Of a stretch of 64,000 nucleotides of DNA, positions 9,842-21,854 are shown piece by piece (the stretch's first letter is position 1; each line of letters starts with the position of its first letter). The DNA is taken from NCBI GenBank assembly GCA_020796225.1, contig CM036764.1:27440233-27504232 (forward strand), read 5' to 3'. The notes beneath the pieces are model-generated. The model was not told the origin of the DNA. It saw nothing but the letters and a program-made list of their open reading frames with translations, and made no database searches. Origin of the DNA: Arion vulgaris. Its lineage: Eukaryota > Mollusca > Gastropoda > Stylommatophora > Arionidae. The translations under genes and the position numbers were made by a program.

Positions 9842-10710
9842 CAAAACCAACCATTTGTCACTTTTTTTTTCCTCTTTATTCTGTAAATGTGAAATTCTGA
9901 TAGCTTTTTAAGGTTTATTGACAACAACTAAACAGTGTCCAAGAAGGTATTTGCACTTTTTTGAAGTGATAGGTACTATTGAAGTTAGATCACAGTGAGA
10001 AGGTGCACAACAAGAGAGGAGAAATACATTATCATGTCAATTGTGCTTTTCTCTTCCGTTCACACAAAAGTGCATCCGATGGAAAAGTGAGAAGTTACAT
10101 GTTGCTAAGTTTTGGTATTTAGGGCACACAAATTTCAACATGCTACCATGTACAAACTACCATTCAAAACCTGCACACAGGAAAAGTGTGTACACTGAGT
10201 TATATTTTGTGGTTGTTCGACAGTTAATACATGAAATATGTTGTCACTGCACTGTTTTCTAGTAGTGCAGCATTCAGTTGTGATATCACATCACAGTGTA
10301 CAAGTAATGTCACGTTTGAGTTAACTACAGTGTACAAGTTGAATAACATTGGATAGTCACCTGTATATGTTCTTCAGTAATGTGACTTTAGATGCCATTG
10401 TAACATTATCTGTGTTTGAACTTCAAATAATGTGTTAACAGATTAGACAATAAAGTCCATGTGGGATCTTGTAAAGAATGTATAAAGTATTGAGAATGTT
10501 ATGTGGAAATACAGACATTCAGAGAATTAAGCCTTGTCAGTTAGTGTATCATGAATTATTAGTTAAAAGGAGTTCTAAAGGCAACGCATTGTCTTCATTA
10601 CACTCGATTTACTTATATGACTCGGTAACTCTTCACAGAAATGGCTCTCCAACTGTCAAGAGCATTATACAAACTTTATAACTCCAACAACAATCATAAG
10701 GAATCTAAGA
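9842..10710 (+). other. rab5: rab5 3' untranslated region (at least the proximal part)
   Basis: Repeat-free sequence after the stop codon with no coding evidence. A canonical AATAAA lies at 10449-10454, which would give a ~620-nt 3' UTR. Further AATAAA motifs near 14204 and 17126 leave room for longer forms. Confidence 0.55.
10449..10454 (+). promoter_or_regulatory. Candidate polyadenylation signal for rab5
   Basis: AATAAA 608 bp after the stop codon, followed within 30-60 bp by T-rich and GT-containing sequence. It is the first such hexamer after the coding region. Confidence 0.45.
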
Positions 10711-10794
10711 AAAAAAGTGTGTATTGGATTTGAACACACGATCTTCAGAATGCAAGTCAAATTGCTTAATCACTTTGCCACAGAGACTTCCCCC
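10711..10794 (-). mobile_element. SINE family D head fragment
   Basis: On the minus strand it reads 'AAAGTGATTAAGCAATTTGA' and then 'TTCTGAAGATCGTGTG' and 'TTCAAATCC'. These match the A-box and B-box region of the tRNA-headed family D. The body is missing. Confidence 0.55.
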
Positions 10795-13330
10795 CAGATC
10801 AATTATTATTATTATTATGACTGTCAGCTGTTTCTAAAGTCTATATAATTATGTTTGTAAACAATGTTCTTTTAATATCTTAACATTCTTGGAAGCTTGG
10901 GGGAAAATGTGATTGTGTTCTCTTGTGTTAAGCAGAGCTACAGTAGAGAAGCTTGCTTTTGTTTCTGAATGTATTATATTGTCTTATTCTGTCTTTCTTT
11001 GGTGGTGTTTGCATTTTCAAGTGGAACTTTCAAGCCATTTTACTGGAATGTTTGGTACTCATTGCCAATGTTTGATATGAAATGTGTAATTGGAAACATT
11101 CACTTAACTAGCATTTATGTCTTGACTGCATAGTTGAAGAAAATGGTTCCAATACCTATGTGAAATCATCAGCGATTTTAACTCGGTCACGTAAATTACA
11201 GTATTAATAAATGAAAAAAAAGTAAATATTAAAAATGACAACACTTGACTTTTCGACCATAAAACATAAACCATGCGTCCATTTGACCTGATTATTATGA
11301 GACAGTCCATTTCCTCACTGACCACGTTTGATCAAGACAGTGATTGACACATATGTATATAATCTTGGTGTATGTGTCATCACATCATATATTCATTCAA
11401 GTAGAAGTAATTATAAGTCTTCAAATTTGTATTTTGCAGGAAACATATATAAAATGTGCTTTAACAGGAAAACATACAAATGTTGTAAACAGTAGCACAA
11501 TTGAAACATTGTTTTAACAGGTTTATCATAGCTTGCAATTTTTTGTGACATTGGGCTTTCTCTTTACACTGGGACACAGTCTCTTTATATTTAGTTTGGA
11601 TTTAGTGGAAATGCGGAGCCCTGATACCTTCACTAAAGGCCAATTGTTCTTGTAAATTGTATTAGAAGTTTGTTTATCATATCCAAACCACTGTGAGTCT
11701 TACTTAATACATCTTAATTTCTTATAATTTGATTGTTTTTCACATAGACATCATTGTACAACATTTTTCATTCTGATATTTTGTAGTATTTTTGCTTTAT
11801 AGTTAACAATAGAAAATATAGCTTAGCCATTAAGAGCTTCACATCTTGGTTGCTTCTAGATTTCCACAACTATAAATGCAGCCCTGCCTTTGGTCATCAT
11901 CATCATCACACTTTTCTGGCATAAGCAAATTATTGTTATATTTTGGTGAAGTTGGGATATTCATGAATGATAAGTAGTTTCTTGCTGTATTACTTTTTAA
12001 ATTATATTGCTATTAGTGAAATGAAAGATGATCCAGCCTGGTGATGAATGTTTATTATATTAGAGAAAAGCATGATTTAGTTGTGTATGTGTTTATTTAT
12101 GACAATCTAGATCTGATCAGATAGAAGATTGAGGTCAAGACTGGTTCTCAAACTAGCTTAGAGCAGCTATTTCCTGCTACAATTAGTAATGAAAGTTCAT
12201 CCTATAACATTTTCTCATTTAAAAAATGCTTCTAGCTTGTGCATGTTGTTTTTTATAGTCTGATGTTTCTTGGTAATATTCCAAGTATATCAAAGCATTT
12301 GTCTCATAAGTGTCTTTTAATCCTATTGTGATTTGTCTTTGTTTTGACTGCATTTCTATTGATGTTTTTAATCCCACATGTATAAAAATTAAGTGTGTGT
12401 CCTTTTGAAAATGAATAAGATTGATGTGATAGCTTGAAATGTCTTTATATGAAGTTGCTAATGTATGGGCATGTTGTTGTTCATCTGATTGTATTGGCTC
12501 CTTCATTAATAGAGAATAAGGAAAATAGTAATGTACAACAGATTGATATTTTTTGTCCAAAATTACTACTTGACTAATTAATTTGATTGCACATGAAGAG
12601 TTTGTAAAAGAAACGTGCCACAGTCTTTGTTGTACATATAGAAATGTTGTCATCATGTTCTTCTTTCTGCTTTTATACACAAAAAAGTTTATTGTCTTTT
12701 TTTTCTACATGTCCAAAACGTTTGTGTAAATATGGATATTTTGTCACAAAATTCTTGTTCCTGGATACGATATCTGCCGGCTTGTAAAGTCTGTTTATTT
12801 CTGATGATGTTTCTAGATAATGACATTCATGTATACATGTAATACTCTAACTTTTCATGTTATTTTGTTCAGACTTGTATAAATGTTTGAAGAGAGAGAG
12901 TGAGTGAGAGAAGGCTAGTGATGCTTTGCTTTGTGAACAAGTTGTTTGAGCTTTTGATTCAATGGTACAGGATGACACTTGGCAGTCAGATCTTATTAAT
13001 TTCATATATTTATTTATATATATATATATTATAAACCCAAAAGTGATCTGATGGTATTTTTTTTTCACTTTCCGTTAGTGGTATCAAGGTGTATCAGCTT
13101 CATTAACTGAAAGTACCAGCTCAGGTCTGAGTCTGTAAGGGTTAAACATCAAGACCTTGGTGTGGTTGTATGGTTGCCAGCCTTATCTCTTCATGTTACT
13201 TAAACAGCCTTCCTTAAATATCTCATTTAAAATGTTGTTACTGCCTGTAATGCCACTTTAATGACTAAACTAAGATTTCTGATTACACAAGGAATAAAGA
13301 GATATCATCTTCTGTAGAACATAGATTAAA
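10795..13330. other. T-rich single-copy DNA downstream of rab5
   Basis: About 2.5 kb with no recognisable SINE or LINE, apart from simple ATT and CAT runs and TA at 13016-13029. Its relative freedom from repeats fits a long Rab5 3' UTR or conserved flank. The longest ORF (12219-12680, minus) is AT-biased and matches no family I know. Confidence 0.4.
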
Positions 13331-13334
13331 ACTG

Positions 13335-13870
13335 AGTTTGAATGTTGCAGTCTAGAAGATATTAATGTTTGGAAGTGTGGATATGATTCACAGAATGTTG
13401 GATATGTGTCAAGAATGGAAGTGTAGGCATGATTCACATGAAAATTGAATGTGTGTTGAGATTAGAAATGAGGACATAGTAAAGTAAGTAAAGGAACCCT
13501 TTTTCATGCCTCGAGGTGTATTGGGGAATACATGTTAGGCTTGTATTTTCCTTGGAAGTCTGCATACAATGTGGTTGTGGTCAATATCATGCCAGCCGCC
13601 TTTAATTCCCAGTTCTTTTCCTGGCACCCAATTGAGACTGAGTCGACCTGAGAGCTGTTACGGTCCCAAAAATATTCCACCCCCACTGTGGAACTGAACC
13701 CAAATCATGCGCCCTAGAAGCAAGTTTATTAACAGCTACGCTAACATGGCTCTCTAATAAGGGCAGTGTTAACAGAAAATTGACTGTGTGGAGATTAGAA
13801 GTGGGGGAGGCAGTGCTCACGGAAAATTGACTGTGTGTAGATTAGAAGTGGGGGCAAAGTTCAGCTTTCA
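13335..13870. repeat. ~47-bp minisatellite split by a SINE
   Basis: Units resembling 'GAAAATTGACTGTGTG(T/G)AGATTAGAAGTGGGG' occur at about 13440, 13777 and 13824, with decayed units at 13360-13430. The array is interrupted by SINE family E at 13478-13756. Confidence 0.6.
13478..13756 (-). mobile_element. SINE family E, copy 1
   Basis: Inverted ~280-bp tRNA-headed SINE. The head carries 'TTAGCGTAGCTGTTAATAAA' (A-box-like) and 'TTTGGGTTCAGTTCC' (B-box-like). The body includes 'AGCTCTCAGGTCGACTCAGT' and 'TTAAAGGCGGCTGGC'. The 3' end is 'AAAAAGGGTTCCTTTACTTA'. Confidence 0.8.
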
Positions 13871-14431
13871 GAGTTTGTAAGTGGGGATAGAATTAACCTG
13901 TGGAAGAATTGTATGCAATATCTGCTATATGTTGTTGGAATGCTGGGATATGTTAGCATGTTATGTAGCATATTTGTGTAAGATAATTGTTGTGTCTTTT
14001 TATATGTGAGGCACCAAATGTCGTTATTTTGAAGTGTTGTATTGTCTATGTGTTGTTTACTAGAATATCCTCGTATTTGAGATACTGTATGTGTAGATAC
14101 GGTGCTGTTATTTCCATTATACAGTAACATATTTATGTGTATGTGCAGAATTGAATGAGATTTTAGCATGGATGAAATTTCACTTGGATACTCTTGACTA
14201 TCAAATAAATATGATGTGCTATGTGTTGCTTGCTTGAGTGATTTTCACGTTAGTCACTTTATTAAATCATCGTAAGCACTTTTGTTATGTTTAGTATCCA
14301 CTAATGGCTGTCTTAGAGTAGTGACAACAGTTAGCTTTGTGGAGGGATACATTTGAAATTGGTTGTATCTTGCATTGCTAGCATACACCCAGTTTTGATG
14401 AGGCTTTAACATTCCTGTCAGATCTTATTGG

Positions 14432-14580
14432 TTACTTAACTGACATTCCAGCACTACAGGCAGACCCATAGGTGCTTAGTATCCCCCAACAGATGTTGAA
14501 GGGTATGCATACTGATGGTTCCTGTGGCTCGCTGGTTTAAACTCACTCCTTTCTCTGCCCCTCTCAAGCATTCAGACTTG
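14432..14580 (-). mobile_element. Repeat family J, copy 2 (inverted)
   Basis: Matches 6312-6480 in the opposite orientation, including 'GAGCCACAGGAACCATCAG' and 'GCATACCCTTCAACATCTG' on the minus strand. Confidence 0.6.
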
Positions 14581-15230
14581 TATAATGTGTAATTCCACAC
14601 TCCTTAAATCACTGGATAGATTTAGCATCAATTTGTGTGTCCTCATCCAATAGCAGGTCGCCAAGAGATTGAAGAACATGTTTTATCCATCCTAAACTCC
14701 CCAACACTTGATGCTTTTAATATCAGAACTTAGATATCTCACAACCAGGGCCAGCCAGGGGTGTTGCAGCAATAAATCTGCAGGATATTTCATCATGAAA
14801 TGTATGTTTATATTGATTTCTATATGTTTTCTTGTGTATCCTATAACCTATACATACAAAAATAACTGACATATTAAAACCATATTACTCATATACAAAA
14901 CACATAGAATGTTATCCAAATAAGTATGTGCCAATCTGTGAATAGTGATAACTCTTATTACTTGTTTTTATTTTTAAAAAAACACACATTCTTATGTTGG
15001 CAGATTGGAGAGAGCATATTCACTATAATATCACAGGAAATATTTAAGAGTTTAATAGACAATGATTATAATTGTGGGCTTATTTATAGTAGGCATTCAA
15101 AGTTCTGGCTGTACATCTTGTAGCTTGAGGTATACTCATTTGTCTGTACTCTGCCTCATTGTACAGATAATTTACTGGTTTCAAATATACTAAACAACTA
15201 CCAATTTTGACAAACTGGTGTTGTGTGATC
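14581..15230. other. Single-copy stretch, nothing recognised
   Basis: AT-rich, with no repeat family or coding signal seen. Confidence 0.4.
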
Positions 15231-15367
15231 TAGTTAAGTCTTAGCAGTCTCTTGATAAGACGAGAGGATTTGATCAGGTAATAGTAGTCTCTGGATCCGA
15301 CAAGAGAATTTGATCAGGGAAAGAATCTTGTACTGGAGGATAATGAAGCACATAAAGACCCATATAT

Positions 15368-15623
15368 TCGCCCGAGTGGTTACGGGGCCCAAATTTGGGG
15401 TGTAAAGAATAGAACCACTGTTACCTGCCATGCATGTCGTAAGGGCGACTAAGGAGGTTTGGCTGAAATCGGATGCACATGTCCTAAACTTGTAGAAATC
15501 TATGCGTTTAGGGGCCTACCAAACCAATGTGCAACGTATACACGTTCTTGGCAAAGATCAAACATATCACAAAGAGTGATTCAAATTGGTCGTAAAGAAC
15601 GAACGCAAAGGAGAAGAAGAAGA
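15368..15623 (+). mobile_element. SINE family A, copy 3, with 12-bp target duplication
   Basis: Runs from 'CGCCCGAGTGGTTACGG' to a GAAGAAGAAG tail. The direct repeat AGACCCATATAT at 15356-15367 and 15624-15635 fixes both ends and shows that the GAA run belongs to the element. This is the best-delimited family A copy. Confidence 0.9.
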
Positions 15624-16224
15624 AGACCCATATATCAGCTCAATTCTCCCATTCCCTCCTTCCGCCTCCATTTAAAACAGACAGTTCAGTGTCTCTGATT
15701 CACTTTCTCATATTAGTAAACCTGTTGTTACTGGAACTGGCAACGTTTGTTATATGACATGTCAGTTTTGTGATATTACGAAATGCTCTTGTTTTATGTC
15801 AGAACTAACCAAGTAGAAACACAGTTGTTTGAGAAATATGTTCTACTCCTGATGTAGTGTCACAGCTGACTTAGATTAAGTATGAAAAGCTGCGTCCTAG
15901 GCACTCGTCTGTGTGTTTGTTTCCTTATATTGTGAGAGGTCATCAGACTATAGGGTGAATTGTCACTCTTGTAATGGAAGAGTGGCCTAGCTAGCTGGCT
16001 TTGCCACCATATCAAGGGGACAGCCAATGGATAGAGCTGATATTCTAGAGGTATAATCAACATCAGTCAAATAACTAGAAATAATGTGAAAGAGAACAAT
16101 ACAACAGTTAATATTTCTGGAGAAAAAGTGAATAAGACTACAACACACTCTCTGCAAACAGTACAGCTAGATATACTCTTCAATGGAACCATCGGTCAAA
16201 GAAAAGAATGGGGATCACAAATGG

Positions 16225-16412
16225 AATCATGGCATATCCTTTACAGGACGTAGCCATCAACCACAGTAACGAGTCGTTGATTTTCTAGACATCACTTATA
16301 CGTTCAGTTGTTTGCCATTGCTTTCTGAACGGTTGGGGTTTGAACCAGGTATGCTTGGGTTTGTGACCAAGCTGACTATCGCTTGAGCTACAGATGCTCA
16401 CGAATACCTGAC
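16225..16412 (-). mobile_element. SINE family C, copy 1 (internally deleted)
   Basis: Inverted copy of a tRNA-headed SINE. The minus strand shows the head 'GCATCTGTAGCTCAAGCG' (A box), then 'TGGTTCAAACCCCAACC' (B box), joined by deletion to 'CGTTCAGAAAGCAATGGCAA' and 'GTAAAGGATATGCCATGATT'. Confidence 0.8.
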
Positions 16413-16824
16413 TTTAATAAAAAAATTAACTAAGGAGGCCATAGTCTCATGTATATAGTTCAGATGGTGGTATGCAATAATTGCTCAAAAAGTTGACATT
16501 TTAAAGTAATCAATGTCTTTGCTTACATGATACACTTATAAGATTCATAACCTCTTTCAGTTTGCTGAAAGTATCAGCATAGTGCCACTTATGTACACAG
16601 TAACTTCATGGCTACTTCGTCAAAATAAAATATTGACTTTTATTCTAACTCTTGAGAGGTGCCCTTTCAAATGAATGGACTAGAAAATACAGTGGCAGCA
16701 CCTATATGCTGGTGATGAAACTCAGTGCACTACTATTGTTGGATACTAACTCTCCAAATCAGCAGAAAGAGACATTGACAAACAATCACATTTCATGGCA
16801 ACTGGAAGAATTAAATACATAACC

Positions 16825-16957
16825 TTTTGAACTCTGAACATTTCTTTGTTTATATTGACATAAACATTTTGAACTCTGAACATTTCTTTGTTTATATTGA
16901 CATAAACATTTTGAACTCTGAACATTTCTTTGTTTATATTGACATAAACATTTTGGG
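16825..16957. repeat. Three perfect 42-bp tandem repeats
   Basis: Units start at 16825, 16867 and 16909 and are identical. Each holds an inverted repeat TGTTTAT/ATAAACA around ATTGAC, able to form a small hairpin. Because 42 is divisible by 3, ORFs with a 14-residue repeat appear on both strands; I do not regard them as genes. Confidence 0.92.
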
Positions 16958-17323
16958 TGAACCTCATTACAGTTCATTATTATGTGTGTATGCTGTATGT
17001 ATGTTTCTTCATATGTTGAGTGTGCTTGGTTGTGACTATTTTTATGTTATGTACACCAAGGTCTTGTATGTAAGATTATTTCTATTTAATACATGTCTGT
17101 TCATTTAGATTGTCTGTAATAGAAATGAACTGGAATAAAAGTAAAATATGCACACACACAAAATGTATATGGGAAGTTTTTTTTGTTCATGTGTGTGTTA
17201 GGCTCGTTTTGAACAAAATGGTGTGTGTTAGATTCGTTTTGAACAAAATGGTATGAAATTATCTAGAGATGTGTTTGTTGTCATTTCCCAGTGAAGTCGT
17301 GGTTCTTTTCATCTTGTGATTCC

Positions 17324-17572
17324 AAGTACGTGTGTTGCTGGGGCATGCAAGGGAAACGGACAGTATCACTGCGACTTACAAGACATATCGTAAGAGGAGA
17401 CTGGGGTAGGGTCTAGGAAGCTACCCTAGTAAATAAAAGTGTCGCAGAAATCGGATGTGCTGGCCTACTTGTAGGTGCATAACTTTCACAATGTACAATC
17501 ACTCTTAGGCTCAAATCATGCACAAATCACAAGGGGTTGTTAACAAGTGGTCGTAATGGACCATTCGAAGAA
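17324..17572 (+). mobile_element. SINE family B, copy 2, with 8-bp target duplication
   Basis: Runs from 'AAGTACGTGTGTTGCTGGGG' to 'ATTCGAAGAA'. Direct repeat GTGATTCC at 17316-17323 and 17573-17580. Contains the family blocks 'GCTACCCTAGTAAATAAAA' and 'GGATGTGCTGGCCTACTTG'. Confidence 0.85.
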
Positions 17573-18195
17573 GTGATTCCTTGATGATGTCATGTTTTGT
17601 TTTATATTATCAGTCATCATGTGATTCCTTGGTAAAGTCATGATCTTGTGAGTCCTTGATAAAGTCATGTTTCTGCAACCAGTTTTTGTATAGATGTTTA
17701 GCTCAGTGGGCTAGTGTTTCATCTTGCAGTTTGAATAAACGTGACAGTCTACCACGATATTTGTGACTGTGTGCTGCCTGCCCACACATGTACAGGAAAG
17801 ATGAGATTATTCTTAGTCTGTGTAAGTTATTGTTCATTCTGTTTAATCTTCCACTTGATCAGCAACTTTTTGTTTTGCTCATTCGAGGCAGTGATAGTTT
17901 TCTTTTTTGCTAATCGACTTTATTTATAACTTAAAGGGTCTTCTGTTCAAGGAAGGCATCTGTTTGTCCCTTTGTGGATTCTACTTTTGTTTATTTATTT
18001 GCTGTCTTGTTTCGTGGTATGCCACAGTGTAAAATATATGCACAGTTGCACTACATTTATTTTTTATATATCCTTTGTATCATTATGATCACCTGATCGG
18101 CGCCTCTCGATCAAGACAACACATGGGCAGTTCTTCTTGCGTTCACCTGCTATGAATTTAGGCTGTCAGGACGCCTCTGAGTAATTTTGGGGAAG
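17573..18195. other. Intergenic, short direct repeats only
   Basis: 17573-17665 holds three imperfect copies of 'GTGATTCCTTGATAAAGTCATG'-like sequence. The remainder is T-rich with no recognised feature. Confidence 0.4.
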
Positions 18196-18558
18196 GCGTA
18201 CTATCCTTATTATCAGTATATCTTGAACAGAGAAGAGAACAAATAGATCTATCCAGAAAGAACTCAAAATCAAAGAAAACTGACTGATGCTACAAATAAG
18301 AAAGAGAAAATTGAGATATTTTGGATATATAAAAGACATGAAGGGCTGGAGAAGACCATCATGGAAGGAGGCATACCAGCAAAGAGAAGAAGAGGAAGAC
18401 CACGGAGAAGATGGATTCAGGATGTAACTGATGGTTTGAACATGACGGCTGCAGAGGCCGGACATCTGACCTATGAGAGAGAGAAATTCTGAAAGGCTGT
18501 TGGGGTGGTAAAGTTCTGCTCAGGACAAGCTATTTGATGATGATGATGATGATAGGGA
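18196..18558 (+). mobile_element. LINE 3' end, 'GGIPAKRRRGRPRRRWIQDV' family
   Basis: The + frames read 'ISWTEKRTNRSIQKELKIKE', 'FGYIKDMKG', then '[20 protein letters not shown]' and 'CSGQAI' followed by stops and a GATGAT tail. This is the C-terminal end of a LINE ORF2, with frameshifts. Related copies are at 26225-26364, 26762-27350, 30853-31028 and 44985-45420. Confidence 0.8.
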
Positions 18559-18659
18559 TAAGGGGTATTGATGCCTGTATTCTATCAGCGTATATTTGCA
18601 AATCATCGTAATCTCATCTTTATATGTCTACTTCAAATGCATGCAAAGATAGCCTATAC

Positions 18660-18960
18660 AATATGTTTTCTGTTGTAGAATACATGAAATCCAGCGTCTT
18701 GGATTGTACCAGTACCCAAGTTGGTTTCCTATAACACAATCACGTCAGCACCATAAAGAAGTTTCTCTAAGATTGGACACTTTTGTCTGACGTCGGCACA
18801 ATTCCAATACAGGATTTGAACGTGGTGGTTACCCAATCTATCACACTTTAGCTGTCTTCTTCTCGCGCCTGCTCGATTTGTCCTTCTTTTCATCTTTCTC
18901 CAATGTGTTCGTAACGAATAAAAGTCCATACCTTTCGTTCTATTCACATCCGTTGGTACC
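18660..18960 (-). mobile_element. LINE 5' part: start of APE-type endonuclease
   Basis: The minus strand reads 'VQILYWNCADVRQKCPILEK', then 'LLYGADVIVL', a stop, and 'ETNLGTGTIQDAGFHVFYNR'. This matches the opening of an apurinic-like endonuclease domain (family pattern W-N-x-x-G ... L-Q-E-T). It is the only clear 5' LINE part in the window; one stop replaces the Gln before ET. Confidence 0.7.
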
Positions 18961-19126
18961 GTTGAACACTTTATTTTTGTAATGACGGGTTCCGGCGCCA
19001 GTACACGCTTCTCCGTAGTACGACCAGAAGTCCAGTTTCACGTTAAAAACTGAAGAAATGCTCACCAGCACGTAAACACACTTTGAGCTTGTATTGTATC
19101 CGGTTACCGTTTAGAGTATTCTAGTA

Positions 19127-19493
19127 GAGATTAAAAGTCAGATTATAAATGCAATCTTTATACCAACACTGTGCTACCAGTGCCAAACGTGGGCACTGAC
19201 AAAAGAACAAGAAAGGAAAATTACCACCTGTGAAATGAGATGCCAGAGGAAAGCGGTAAATAAAACAAGAAGAGACCATATAAGAAATGAGGAAATTAGA
19301 AGAACAGTCGGAACAACACCTGCTATTAGATTTATTGAAAAACAGAGACTCAAATGGTTTGGCCATTTGGTGAGAATGAACCAGAATACACCAGTTGCAA
19401 GAGCGTACAACCTGAAAATGGAATCATCAAGAGGAAGGGGCAGACCAAGAAAACGATGGGTTGATGGAGTTACCGACATCTTAGAACTCCACA
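19127..19493 (+). mobile_element. LINE C-terminal fragment, open in one frame
   Basis: Reads '[19 protein letters not shown]', 'TTCEMRCQRKAVNKTRRDHI', 'RNEEIRRTVGT', 'RLKWFGHLVRMNQNTPVARA' and '[18 protein letters not shown]' without a break. This is among the youngest-looking LINE pieces here. It stops abruptly where the next repeat begins. Confidence 0.8.
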
Positions 19494-20460
19494 TCGTCAT
19501 TGGCCTCTTTGAGACAAAAGATTTTGCGTCACGTAGTATGTTCTGAGCTGAATCACGACTTGGCTGTAATGGCCTATTCTGGAGTGGCACTTCTTGTCAC
19601 AGCTGAGATGGAGCTGATACATAGGATGATCTCACTGCTCTCTGTACTCTCTTTTGCCTTTACATGTGATGATGTTTTTCTTCTTTTCTTTTTGAGTCGC
19701 CCCTCACTGCCGCTCGCCATGCTTGGTCAACAAAGTTGACCCCGAAGTGACCTCTCCTTGACGCATGCCTGGACGACTTTTATGGAGTAGCTGAGTTACC
19801 CAAAGCGTCAACTACCCCCTCTCGACCTCGCTGACAGAATCCAGAGGAGTGCATACACGACGTCTGGTATCAGTTTAATTGCAGGAGCTCCCGGTAGGGT
19901 ATCACATGATGTATGTCCGCCTTAGGGCTCCACTCCGGATTTTCTTTTTGTGTTTACTCCCATAGTCGTTGCCTCTCCTGAGGCTTCCACAAGGCAGTGG
20001 GGCTATTTGACCATAGCTGGGAGTCTGAATCTTGGATATCAGAGTAAATCTACTGATATCACAAATCTAGGGGCCAGATCACCACCGAGATTTTTATGTT
20101 GGGTTACTCCCACAGGACAGAAAAAAAAATCCTGACTTAAGGGGAGTCCATCTCCTTAGGCGAGCCATTGCCCCGTTAGCCTTTGACTTCACGGTCAAAG
20201 TTTCCATGTCTACACCGCCGAAAACTCCACAATAACACAGCATATCAAGCGATCGAACGAGCACTATCTCGAAAACCGATCAGTTAAGCCTGCTACGCCT
20301 AACGGCAAAAAAAAAACCAGATGGACAAAAGAAGAAAAACCGTTTAGAAAATGACGAAAACGACGGAATATCACATAATAATTCCAACGGTTCGAAATTC
20401 AGCTACCATCTTGCTAGCATTGGATATTACCTCTTTACGTCTCTAATAAAGAAAAAAACC
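19494..20460 (-). mobile_element. LINE-derived repeat, 3' end plus attached GC-richer sequence
   Basis: 19494-19740 is about 85% like 23681-23900 in the same orientation. The minus strand there contains 'LPLQNRPLQP', related to the Cys/His tail of LINE ORFs. The following ~700 bp is more GC-rich than its surroundings and has the look of retroelement sequence, but no domain could be read. Confidence 0.45.
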
Positions 20461-20697
20461 TCTAGAGGTTTTTTAACCTTTAGTTTATTTCTCAAATACT
20501 CAATTTTTAGCAGTTTCACCAATCCATGTGTATATCGTTGTTATGACAAACCTATGATCTATTCAGTCTTTCCAGAACACTCTGTCAGATTATTTATTGT
20601 AACCCAACCTACATTTTATCTGATAACTTATCCACTTGACTGTATAATGGAATTCATTGTGTCTGCATATTTACTCATTGTTATTGATACTCAGAAC

Positions 20698-20863
20698 CAG
20701 TGGCGGCTCGTGGTCATTTTTCTTGGTGGGGCCAGACATAAATTTTCGGAAAAAACATGTTTAAAAAAATAGTATTTACTACTATTTGTCTATTCCGGGA
20801 AGTTATTCCCTTTCGGTTTTTGGGGGCTGGGCCCCACTGGCCCTTAATGACGAGCCGCCCCTG
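20698..20863. mobile_element. hAT MITE family H, copy 1, with 8-bp target duplication
   Basis: A 166-bp element with CAGTGGCGGCTCGT at the left end and the reverse complement CAGGGGCGGCTCGT at the right end. Perfect 8-bp duplications CTCAGAAC lie at 20690-20697 and 20864-20871. Non-coding. The second copy is at 59951-60102. Confidence 0.88.
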
Positions 20864-21035
20864 CTCAGAACAGGACTTAAAATATGTTTAAGGTGGGCAT
20901 CTAAGAATAATGTATTAGATATGCAAACATAATTTAGTATATCTTAAGACTAAGAAGTGAGAACAATAGAGGAGATGGCAAAAGAAGATATGGTAGATTA
21001 GGATTCAAACCTTTCATCGGTATATGAAAGGTTTA

Positions 21036-21184
21036 ATAGTTAATTGCATATCCTTTACAGGACTTTGCGAATCAACCCCAGCTTTTTAACGCTGTTTTTG
21101 ATGTTTCTAGGCATTATTACGTTCAGTAGTTTGCCATTGCTTTCTGAACGGGTGGTGCCATCGTCCTTTGTAAAAATCCACACG
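21036..21184 (-). mobile_element. SINE family C, copy 2 (3' part)
   Basis: The minus strand contains 'CGTTCAGAAAGCAATGGCAA' and ends in 'CCTGTAAAGGATATGC'. The tRNA-like head is missing, cut off where a LINE RT fragment starts. Confidence 0.65.
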
Positions 21185-21394
21185 AAACAATTTGCAACCA
21201 AATTGTCCGCTATATGAAAGGTACAGTGCAACATGATGGCTTGATATCAGAAGACTTTAATATCAACAGTGGAGTCGAGCAAGGATGTGTCCTCGCTTCA
21301 ACACTGTTCGACATTTCCTTTGCTGCAGTGTTAAATCACGACTTCATATCACCAACAGAAGTTGTCTATACGATCGAACGGGATTATTCTAGCA
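21185..21394 (+). mobile_element. LINE reverse transcriptase fragment
   Basis: Reads 'YMKGTVQHDGLISEDFNINS' followed by 'GVEQGCVLASTLF', the RT region before the catalytic box (family pattern G-V-K-Q-G-C-V-L-A-P-T-L-F). The hAT MITE at 21395-21846 interrupts it. The 3' end of the same type of LINE is at 22610-22980. Confidence 0.75.
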
Positions 21395-21846
21395 CATAAG
21401 ATTCCCAAAGTTTTTCAAACCACCGCCCACTTTGCACAACATAAACTTTGTAACTCCCCCCTCCACATTAAAACAGTTTGCCAACGCTCCCCTCTCACAT
21501 ATATATACTTGCTCTATTTTCTCTTTGACATAGAAAATTGATATATATTTCGGTAATACATGGTCAATTTTCAAATGATTATTATGCATGAAATAAAAAA
21601 TTGATGAAAAAATGAATCGTGTAAGACGGGCATAGGATGAATTCAAATTTTAAATGACTATTCAATTGCAAGATCCCGAAAATAATTTATTTTAAAATAC
21701 TTATTATTAATTTCTTCTTTAAGGAGCCACCGATCTCTAATCGCCTTAACACACTCACCCCCAAATTCTTCCGAACCCACTATAGTCTCCCACTAGAACG
21801 CCTCAGCGCTCACTGGGGGCGGTACCGTCCACTGTGGGAAACGCTG
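21395..21846. mobile_element. hAT MITE family I, copy 1
   Basis: A 452-bp non-coding element beginning CATAAGATTCCCAAAG and ending GTGGGAAACGCTG. The flanking octamers TTCTAGCA (21387-21394) and ATCTAGCA (21847-21854) match at 7 of 8 positions. Closely similar to 52369-52745 over most of its length. It sits inside a LINE RT fragment, so it is younger than that LINE. Confidence 0.82.
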
Positions 21847-21854
21847 ATCTAGCA

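Noticed and set aside
12219..12680. 153-codon minus-strand ORF downstream of rab5
   Set aside because: AT-driven composition (many K, Y, I, H, Q), no family resemblance, lies antisense to the probable Rab5 3' UTR.
16746..16977. ORFs with a 14-residue repeat on both strands
   Set aside because: Produced by the 42-bp tandem repeat; open on both strands at once, no start context, no homology.
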